NCBI RefSeq assembly: GCF_014200435.1
Contig: NZ_JACHBR010000001.1
Span: forward strand, 372,001-436,000
From: Sphaerisporangium krabiense
GTDB lineage: Bacteria > Actinomycetota > Actinomycetes > Streptosporangiales > Streptosporangiaceae
Length of the DNA: 64,000 nt
Reading direction: 5' to 3'
Shown here one piece after another: positions 45,925 to 52,645 of the stretch. The translations under genes and the position numbers were made by a program. Each line of letters opens with the position of its first letter. Position 1 is the stretch's first letter. The notes under the pieces were generated by a model. That model was not told the origin of the DNA. It saw only the letters and a program-made list of their open reading frames with translations, and searched no databases.

Positions 45925-46283
45925 GGAGGGACCGTATCCGGTCCGCGTTCACATTGCCACCACCCGGCACCTCTTAACGAGCGTGTCGCCACAATTCGGA
46001 CACTTACCTAGCATTTACGGGCCCCTGAAACACCCACGGAACGTCTTTGATCTTGCGCATGGCTGTACCTATGGATGCACGTTCCGTCCCGTTCCCACGA
46101 TGCTCCGAGACGGACGCACTCGGCCCCCGCACGACCGGTTCGGGGCGCGGCGGCGTTCTGGAGCCGTCGGACGGAAGGGTGAGGAACGATCCCTTCCGTC
46201 CGACGGCGGAAGAACGCCGCCTCAAAGGCGCCCCGAACCCGCCGAGCGAAGCGAGGCCATAGGCACTGATCTAGGCTTGCTCT
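45925..46283. other. 359-bp divergent intergenic region containing a nested palindrome
   Basis: No gene is credible here. The two flanking genes each have a TANNNT box 6 nt from the start codon: TACGGT at 45936-45931 on the minus strand and TAGGCT at 46272-46277 on the plus strand. Between them lies a large nested palindrome at 46119-46246, listed separately. Confidence 0.7.
46119..46246. repeat. Nested 128-bp palindrome, possible structured RNA or miniature element
   Basis: Four concentric arms are perfect: CTCGGC/GCCGAG (46119-46124 with 46241-46246), GGTTCGGGGCGC with its complement (46137-46148 with 46228-46239), GGCGGCGTTCT with its complement (46149-46159 with 46211-46221), and a 16-bp arm (46164-46179 with 46191-46206). 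That makes 45 base pairs in total, closed by an 11-nt loop (46180-46190). Interruptions are an asymmetric 12/1 loop, a 6-nt right bulge and a 4/4 internal loop. It lies between divergent genes, so it is not a simple terminator. Confidence 0.85.
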
Positions 46284-46748
46284 GTGAGTCCTGCCTCAGG
46301 CGGCACGCCCCGCCCCAACGGCCCGCGGCGGCGTGACCGGCACGGGCGCGGCATGCGTGGTCCGCTCGCTCCGCGGGAAGTGCCCATCTCGCGAACGCGC
46401 AGCGAGCGTTTCGACGACTTCGTGCTGGACGCGGTCGACCGTCTCAAGCCCAAGTGGGGCGGCCAGCTCTCCACGGTCGAGTTCGCCGTCGAGGAGGTCC
46501 CGCCGTCCGACGAGCTGCTCGACGGGCCCGGCCGGCTCTCCTTGGACCCGATCCCCTTCGGCCGCGCGCAGCCCGCCGCGGGCGGCTCCCCGGCCGTCGT
46601 CGTGGTCTACCGGCGTCCCCTGGAGGCCAGGGCGCGTGACCGCGACACGCTGGGCGCGCTGGTGCACGACGTGGTGGTGGAGCAGGTGGCGAACCTGCTC
46701 GGCCTCTCCCCCGACACCGTGGACCCCGGCTACGACGACCGCCACTGA
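46284..46748 (+). CDS. Metallopeptidase-family (DUF1025-type) protein with degenerate active site
   Basis: The 154-residue protein has a basic N-terminus, then the family pattern RSERFDDFVLDAVDRLKPKWGGQLSTVEFAVEEVP and VVVYRRPLEARARDRDTLGALVHDVVVEQVANLLGL. In catalytic members this last helix carries HExxH; here it reads HDVVVEQVA, so the zinc site is lost. It is therefore probably not an active peptidase. The GTG at 46284 has no ribosome site but TAGGCT lies 6 nt upstream, suggesting a leaderless transcript. It converges on the DUF5719 gene. Confidence 0.82.
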   Translation: MSPASGGTPRPNGPRRRDRHGRGMRGPLAPREVPISRTRSERFDDFVLDAVDRLKPKWGGQLSTVEFAVEEVPPSDELLDGPGRLSLDPIPFGRAQPAAGGSPAVVVVYRRPLEARARDRDTLGALVHDVVVEQVANLLGLSPDTVDPGYDDRH

Positions 46749-46815
46749 GGCCCGTCCCTCCGCCCGGCGGCGGCACGTCCCGGCGCGGACCTCACGACCA
46801 GGGCGTCACGACACG

Positions 46816-46849
46816 GCCCGGCCACGGGATCTCGGCGACCGGGCCGGGC
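46816..46849. terminator. Possible terminator between convergent genes
   Basis: GCCCGGCC (46816-46823) pairs with GGCCGGGC (46842-46849) across an 18-nt loop, between the metallopeptidase-like stop (46748) and the DUF5719 stop (46859). The large loop makes this a weak call. Confidence 0.4.
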
Positions 46850-46858
46850 GAGGTGACG

Positions 46859-48757
46859 TCACGGCAGGACGACGGCCGTGGACTCGGCGATGGGGGGCAC
46901 GAGGGCCGAGGTGCGTGCCTGCGCGAGGGGCTGCACGGTCAGGTACAGGCCGTCGGGCGCCTTCTCGTCCAGCACCCTGCCGCCGTACACGGGCCCCGAG
47001 CCGGGCAGCGGCAGCACGATCAGGCTGAAGTCGCCTCCCCCGGCGGGGACGACCGGCTTGATCTCCCTGGTCCGGGCGGCGGGGATGTCGACCTCGACGG
47101 GCGCGGGGGCGGCGCCCTTGGCGGGCACGACCTGCACGCTCACCTTGCCCGCCGCGGCGGGGGCCGAGAGGATCAGCCGGGAGGAGACCTTCTTGCCGGC
47201 CCGGTTGTCGGCGACCACGCTGCCGACGTCGATCGGCGGGGAGCCCGCGCTGAACGCGACGTCCTGCTCGGCGCCCGTACCGGTGGCCATCAGCCCGGCC
47301 ACGATCGGGACGTCCGCGGTGAGCACGAGCGCCGACGGCTGGCCGCCGATGCCGGTGGTCACGTCGAGCGAGGCGGTGGAGCCCGCGGGCACGTCGAGCG
47401 ACTCGCGGTTCTTCATGGCGTAGAACCCGTCCGCGGTGAGCGCCTTGATCCGGACCACGGTGTCGCGCTCGCCGGGCGCGGTGACGAACAGCTCCCGGGG
47501 GCCGCCTCCGCCGGGGATGCCGGGGACGACGACGCTCGTGGCGGGCGCCGACGAGGCGGGCAGCCAGTCGGCGCCCTTGCCCGCGCCGAGCACGGCGCGC
47601 GCGGACGCCGCGACGCGCCCGCTGACGGTGCGCACCTCGACGGCCATCAACAGCGGCGAGGGCGCGAGGTCGCGCATGCGGATCGCGCGGTGCTCCCCGG
47701 GCTTGAGCACCAGGCCGTTGCCGGAGTCGCCCAGCACGGGGCCCTCGCCGGCGTACGCCGTGATCGTGACGACGGCCTGGGCGGTGTCGGCGTTGGTCAG
47801 GTACAGCGTGACGTCGGCGGCGGCGGGCCCGGGTCCGACGAACCAGGCGCTCGCGCCGGGCTCGGCGCACCGTACCGAGGCCAGCCCGCGCGCCGCGCCG
47901 TCCGCCTTGCGGCCGGTCTGCGCGGCCTCCAGCCCCGCGGCCATCGCCCCGGTGCCGTAGATCTCCACGGGGTCGGCCTTGGCGGGCAGCTCACGCTGCC
48001 AGAGACTCCCCGGCCGGTCGAGCGTCACCTGCTGGGGCGGCTTCGCGCCGGCCCCGCCGTCCGTGGCGCCGGCCCGCGCCGTCGCGGCGGCGTCCTGCGC
48101 CACCGTGGCGGGTGAGACCTCCGTGACGGTGGCGACGCCCGCGCCCTTGCCGCCGGGCGGCGTGATGGCGCTCACGCGCGCCCCCGCGGGGTCGGGGCAG
48201 ACGGCGCTGACCGAGGCGACGGCGACCCTGCCCGGGGTCGCGGCGGGGGCGGCGACGGCGGCGGGACGGGTGACGAAGGCGACGCCGAACAGGGCGGCCA
48301 GGGCGACGATGACGAGCGCCAGGAACCCGAACCGGTTCTCCACGAGCCCCCGGCCCACCCCCGCCGCTCCGGAGCCCCCTCGGCCTCCCGCGGGCTTTCC
48401 CACGGCACGTTTCTGCCGCGCCCCTCGCCCCTCGGCCCTCCTGGCCCCGGCCCGCCGAGCCCCGCCTCGTCCGCCGGAGGCGGAGCCCGCCGGGGAACCC
48501 GGCCCGGAGGGTGTCGCAGAGCCCGGCCCGGCGCCTGCCCGAGAAGCCCCAGGGCCCGTCATAGGGCCTGCCCCGGTGCCTGACGCCTGGTCCGGCCCGG
48601 CGCCCGGCGGGTGACCCGGAACGGGACCTCCGCCCGGCTCCGGCCACGACCCCGATCCGAACACCGGCGCCGGCCCCATGGCGGAGCCCGATGTCCGGCC
48701 TGTCGCGGGGCGGAAAGCCTCTGGGAGGTCGCCGGGTTCTTCCTGCCACCCCGTCAC
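46859..48757 (-). CDS. DUF5719 family membrane-anchored extracytoplasmic protein
   Basis: The 632-residue protein has a long low-complexity Gly/Pro/Ala/Arg cytoplasmic N-terminus (about 1-130), one transmembrane helix (FGFLALVIVALAALFGVAFV) and a large beta-rich extracytoplasmic region (about 165-632). That region contains stretches such as DVTLYLTNADTAQAVVTITAYAG and LKPGEHRAIRMRDLAP that match DUF5719. The GTG start overlaps the stop of the upstream GT2 gene (GTGA), so the pair is co-translated. The reading frame stays open far upstream inside the GT2 gene, but that part is only a shadow. Function unknown; probably a cell-surface partner of the GT2 protein. Confidence 0.85.
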   Translation of the reverse strand: MTGWQEEPGDLPEAFRPATGRTSGSAMGPAPVFGSGSWPEPGGGPVPGHPPGAGPDQASGTGAGPMTGPGASRAGAGPGSATPSGPGSPAGSASGGRGGARRAGARRAEGRGARQKRAVGKPAGGRGGSGAAGVGRGLVENRFGFLALVIVALAALFGVAFVTRPAAVAAPAATPGRVAVASVSAVCPDPAGARVSAITPPGGKGAGVATVTEVSPATVAQDAAATARAGATDGGAGAKPPQQVTLDRPGSLWQRELPAKADPVEIYGTGAMAAGLEAAQTGRKADGAARGLASVRCAEPGASAWFVGPGPAAADVTLYLTNADTAQAVVTITAYAGEGPVLGDSGNGLVLKPGEHRAIRMRDLAPSPLLMAVEVRTVSGRVAASARAVLGAGKGADWLPASSAPATSVVVPGIPGGGGPRELFVTAPGERDTVVRIKALTADGFYAMKNRESLDVPAGSTASLDVTTGIGGQPSALVLTADVPIVAGLMATGTGAEQDVAFSAGSPPIDVGSVVADNRAGKKVSSRLILSAPAAAGKVSVQVVPAKGAAPAPVEVDIPAARTREIKPVVPAGGGDFSLIVLPLPGSGPVYGGRVLDEKAPDGLYLTVQPLAQARTSALVPPIAESTAVVLP

Positions 48758-51700
48758 CGGACCAGCACTCCCTCCGGTTCGCGTTCCACGGGCGCCTCGG
48801 CGTACTCCTCGGCGGCCTCGGCGTCGCGCGCGCCGGGCGCGGCGAAGACCAGCACCAGGGCCAGGAGGGCGAGCTGCGCCCACAGCCAGACCTCGTGCCA
48901 GAACGCCTCGTGGCGGATCGTCACGGCGCCGCCCTCCGCGGGCGCCTCGAAGCCCTGCGCCCAGCCGTCCACGACCCGTCCCGCGAGCGCGGATCCGCCC
49001 GCCGCGGCCGTCCACCCGTCGGCGGGCTCGGCCAGCACGAGCGCGCGGCCCGCGGGCCCCTTGGGCACGGTGGCCGTCAGCGCGCCGTCCGCCGTCTCGG
49101 CGAGGGTGACGGGGGCGCGCCGTCCGTCCGGGCCGAGCAGGTAGACACGCCCGAGCGGCCGGGTCATGCTCCACAGCCCGGCGTCGGCCGACAGGTTGAC
49201 CCGCGTCAGGGCGGGGTCGGAGTCCAGGGCCCGCTGGATCGCCGGATCGACGGGGCCGGGCACGGCGACGAAGCGGACGCCGTAGGTGGCCAGGGTGAGC
49301 GCGTCGTCGCCGCCGCGCCCGGAGAGCACGCCCGCGACGACGTCGGTGAGGCGGGCGCGCATCGCGCCGGGCACGGGCAGGTCGGTCTCGCCGAGCAGCG
49401 GCGTGCGGCCGCGCAGCAGGGTGAAGGCGACGCGCCCGCCGGGCTCCCCGCGGATGACCACGGTGCTCTCGGCGGCGCCGCCGGGCGCGGTGGTGGCGGC
49501 GGCGTAGTCGCTGATCACGCTCGGCACCCCGCGCCTGAGCGGCCCGCTCACGCCGTCCTTCACCCACAGCCCGGCCACCACCGCGGGGGTGGCGGCGGCG
49601 ACGAGCACGACGAGGACGGCGGCGGCGCGGCGCAGCCCGCCCGCGGAGGCGAACTCCATGACGCGGTGGCCGGTGAGCGCGGCGGCGGCGATCAGCCCCG
49701 TGGCCGCGAAGGCCAGCGGCACCCCTGGCCAGGCGGGGACGCCGTCCACGGGGACGCGGGCGACGACGATGGCCACCAGGACCCCGAACAGCGCGACGCC
49801 CCAGCCCACCACCACGACGATCTTGTGCCGCCGGAACAGCAGGGCGGCCAGCGCGGCGGCGATGAGCCCGCCGGTCGCCCACACCGGCGGCACCCCGGGG
49901 CCGCCCGGGTTGAGCAGCAGCAGGGCGTCGGCGGGAAGGCGCGGATCGGCCAGGCCGGGGACGTGCAGCCCGGCCTCGAGCAGGATGCGCCCGGGATGGA
50001 CGACGATCTGCGCGAGCCAGGGGAACAGCAGGACGATCGGCACGGCCATCGCGATGCCGAGGGAGAGCCCGACGCCGCGCCGCACCCCGCCGAACGACAC
50101 GGCCGCCAGCCCGGCCAGGACGGCGACCAGCACGTAGACCAGGGGTGCGAAGGCGGTGCCGACGGCGAGCAGCAGCCCGAACGTCCAGGCGGCGCGGCGC
50201 GCGCGGCGGCGCTCCGCGGTGATGACGCGAGAGGCGAGCGCGGCGTAGGCGGGCAGCAGGACGAACACGACCGCGGTGCCGAGGCGCCCCGCCGCGACGG
50301 CTCCCGTGGCGACGGGCAGCAGCGCGTAGGAGGCGGCCAGCCAGACACGCGCCAGCGGGTGGGAGATCATGGAGCGGGTGGCGACGTAGGCCGACAGTCC
50401 GGCCAGGGGCACGCAGCCGAGCAGCAGCACCGACACCGCGAGCCAGGTCTTGCCGAGGAAGAGCGCCGACAGCCCCGCCATGATCGCGACGTAGGGGGGC
50501 GGCCAGCCGTCCGAGCCGAGCCCGGCGGCGTGGTAGCCGGAGGTGTAGAAGTGCCACAGGTCGGAGGCCCCGCCGACGACGGGCACGAGCGCGCCGCCGC
50601 CGAGCAGCCCGCCGGTGACCAGCGCCCGCTCCGCGGCCAGCGTGACGGCCACGAGGGCGAGGCCGAGCAGCACGCCCGGGTTGCCGAGGACGCGTTGCAG
50701 CACGCCGGTGTCGGTGAAGAGCTCGTCCGCCTCCTCGCCCTTGGGCTCGGAGATCACCGCGTGGTGCCGCCCCGCCGAGTCGAGCGGGCCGGACCCGAAC
50801 AGGAAGCCCTGCACCATGTCGGTGAGGCGCCTGAAGGCCATGCCGGGCGGGGTGAACAGCTTCTTCACCCGGGGATAGCCCTGTTTCCTGCCCTGCTTCC
50901 TCGCCTTCCTGGCCTTCATGAGCCGGAGCGGCGAGGTGAGGACGGAGAAGAGCGCGACGATCTCGTCCAGCGCGTTGGCCGGCTGCTTGGCGAGCAGCAG
51001 CAGGAGCGTGCGGAACAGGGACATCACGGTGTTGCGCAGCAGCGACCACAGCAGGGACCTGAACGGCAGGTTGGCCATGATCACGAACATGGCGTTGCGG
51101 CGGTCCAGCCTGCGGGGGTGGTCGGTGCTCGCGGTGATGCGGCGCCTGCGGCGGGCGGCGGCCTCGGCGTGCCAGGCGACGGCGTCGGTGACGTTGAGCA
51201 CGTGGTGCCCGGCCGAGGTGGCCCGCCAGCACAGGTCGAGGTCGTCACGGAAGAGCGGGAGTCCGGGGTCGAGCCCGCCGAGCTTCTCCCAGACGTCGCG
51301 GCGGATCAGCATGCCGGCCGTGGAGACCGACAGCACCTGTCTCACGCCGTCGTGCTGGCCCTGGTCGTACTCGCGGGCCTCCAGGCCGGTGTCGCGGCGG
51401 CCGGACCGGTCGACCGTGACGCCCGCTTCGAGCAGGAGGCGGCGGTCGAGCCAGTCGCGCAGCTTGGGACCGAGGATGACGGCCTTCTGGTCCTGGGCGG
51501 CGGCCCAGAGCAGGGCCTCCAGCGCGTGCGGGTCGGGCGCGCAGTCGTCGTGCAGCAGCCAGATCCACTCGTCGGCGCCCGCGCGCGGCAGGCGTTCCAG
51601 CACCTCGGCGACGGCCTCGCCGAACCCGGTCGAACGGGGAAGGCCGAGGACGCCGCTCTCGCCGAAGGCGTCGGTGAGCATGCGGCGGCTTCCGTCACGG

Positions 51701-51897
51701 CTGCCGTTGTCGACGCCGACGAGACGGTCCAGGGGACGCGACTGCCGGAGCACGCCCTCCAAGGTCTCCTTGAGCCAGCGTGCGCCGTCATGGGCGACGA
51801 CGATCGCGGTGACGGTGGCGCGCTGCGGGTGCACGGAGGTGGTGTCCTTGGAGGTTTCGTGTGGCTTGCGCCGATCACGATACGGCACCCCGGGCAT
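48754..51897 (-). CDS. Large family 2 glycosyltransferase with multi-pass membrane domain
   Basis: This 1047-residue protein has an N-terminal GT2 domain (about 28-265): VTAIVVAHDGARWLKETLEG, the DxD-like LLHDDCAPDP, and a later acceptor-site region with LFRDDLDLCWRA. About a dozen transmembrane helices follow (from about 295 and 400 onward), with large extracytoplasmic loops and a C-terminal periplasmic domain and final helix. It probably glycosylates a lipid-linked or cell-wall acceptor. The start is uncertain: ATG at 51897 is the longest, and GTG at 51834 (with AAGGA upstream) would remove 21 residues. It is coupled to DUF5719 downstream. Its nearness to manB and the isomerase suggests shared sugar precursors (inference). 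Confidence 0.88.
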   Translation of the reverse strand: MPGVPYRDRRKPHETSKDTTSVHPQRATVTAIVVAHDGARWLKETLEGVLRQSRPLDRLVGVDNGSRDGSRRMLTDAFGESGVLGLPRSTGFGEAVAEVLERLPRAGADEWIWLLHDDCAPDPHALEALLWAAAQDQKAVILGPKLRDWLDRRLLLEAGVTVDRSGRRDTGLEAREYDQGQHDGVRQVLSVSTAGMLIRRDVWEKLGGLDPGLPLFRDDLDLCWRATSAGHHVLNVTDAVAWHAEAAARRRRRITASTDHPRRLDRRNAMFVIMANLPFRSLLWSLLRNTVMSLFRTLLLLLAKQPANALDEIVALFSVLTSPLRLMKARKARKQGRKQGYPRVKKLFTPPGMAFRRLTDMVQGFLFGSGPLDSAGRHHAVISEPKGEEADELFTDTGVLQRVLGNPGVLLGLALVAVTLAAERALVTGGLLGGGALVPVVGGASDLWHFYTSGYHAAGLGSDGWPPPYVAIMAGLSALFLGKTWLAVSVLLLGCVPLAGLSAYVATRSMISHPLARVWLAASYALLPVATGAVAAGRLGTAVVFVLLPAYAALASRVITAERRRARRAAWTFGLLLAVGTAFAPLVYVLVAVLAGLAAVSFGGVRRGVGLSLGIAMAVPIVLLFPWLAQIVVHPGRILLEAGLHVPGLADPRLPADALLLLNPGGPGVPPVWATGGLIAAALAALLFRRHKIVVVVGWGVALFGVLVAIVVARVPVDGVPAWPGVPLAFAATGLIAAAALTGHRVMEFASAGGLRRAAAVLVVLVAAATPAVVAGLWVKDGVSGPLRRGVPSVISDYAAATTAPGGAAESTVVIRGEPGGRVAFTLLRGRTPLLGETDLPVPGAMRARLTDVVAGVLSGRGGDDALTLATYGVRFVAVPGPVDPAIQRALDSDPALTRVNLSADAGLWSMTRPLGRVYLLGPDGRRAPVTLAETADGALTATVPKGPAGRALVLAEPADGWTAAAGGSALAGRVVDGWAQGFEAPAEGGAVTIRHEAFWHEVWLWAQLALLALVLVFAAPGARDAEAAEEYAEAPVEREPEGVLVR

Positions 51898-52122
51898 GGC
51901 GGGTCCGCCACTCCGCCAAACCGGTCGGCCGATCCGCGACGTGGGCGGATGGCACGGTCCACCAGGGGAATCCGGGGAGCGGCGGGACGTCCACGGCGCC
52001 GACGATCGAGCCCCCTCGCCGGCGGCCGGTCAGGGTTCCCTCGACCCCGGACCCTCCGCCGTGACCTTGATCGTTCGGCGTCGTCTCAGATGGTGTGCGC
52101 GTCGGCGCGGCCTCCGCGGATC

Positions 52123-52380
52123 TCAGCCGGCCTCACGCTTGATACGGCGGCGCTCCCGCTCGGACAATCCCCCCCAGATGCCGAACCTCTCATCATGCTG
52201 AAGCGCATATTCCAGACACTCCGCACGTACTTCACAGGACCGGCACACCTTCTTCGCCTCGCGGGTCGAACCGCCCTTCTCCGGAAAAAACGCCTCCGGA
52301 TCCGTCTGCGCGCACAACGCGCGCTCTTGCCATCCCAGCTCTTCCGCGCCGAGCACCTGTGCCATGACCAGGTCGGTCAC
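52123..52380 (-). CDS. whiB: WhiB-family iron-sulfur transcription factor, WhiB/WhmD type
   Basis: The 85-residue protein has four cluster-ligand cysteines (Cys23, Cys46, Cys49, Cys55 in the CxxCxxxxxC pattern), the GIWGG turn (67-71) and a basic C-terminal helix (SERERRRIKREAG). The central sequence LGWQERALCAQTDPEAFFPE is characteristic of the original WhiB, required for sporulation septation in Streptomyces. GGAGG lies 7 nt before the GTG. WhiB proteins bind a [4Fe-4S] cluster and work with a sigma factor and, for WhiB, with WhiA. It is monocistronic here. Confidence 0.95.
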   Translation of the reverse strand: MTDLVMAQVLGAEELGWQERALCAQTDPEAFFPEKGGSTREAKKVCRSCEVRAECLEYALQHDERFGIWGGLSERERRRIKREAG

Positions 52381-52645
52381 TGCACACCTCCTGCTTATCG
52401 CCCGCCCGCCCCGCAACGGAGCCCCCCTTTTTGAACACCTTCCTCAATACCCAGGACGTGAAAGGTGTAACAACACAGCTGTAATTACACGCGTGTGCCG
52501 CGTGTGGCGTCAAGCAGCAGGACAGTATCCGGGGAAAGACCAGCTCACCCCGGTATGCGGGCCTCGGCGGGATATGCGGACCCGTGGCCATATGCCGCCA
52601 CGCAGGGGATCCGTCGGCCTCGTGTGATCCCCGATCTTCGATGGC
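52381..52645 (-). promoter_or_regulatory. whiB upstream region with palindromic GTGTAA/TTACAC site
   Basis: This 265-bp region contains GTGTAA (52465-52470) and TTACAC (52485-52490) as an inverted repeat, with GTAATTAC (52481-52488) as an inner palindrome. The patch is A+T-richer than its surroundings. TATTGA on the minus strand (about 52450-52445) could be a -10 box for whiB with a leader of about 60 nt. Confidence 0.4.

Noticed and set aside
46859-51232. A 1457-residue frame suggesting a giant fusion upstream of DUF5719
   Set aside because: The upstream two thirds are an Arg/Ala/Gly-rich shadow of the GT2 gene. The real start is the GTG at 48757 overlapping the GT2 stop.
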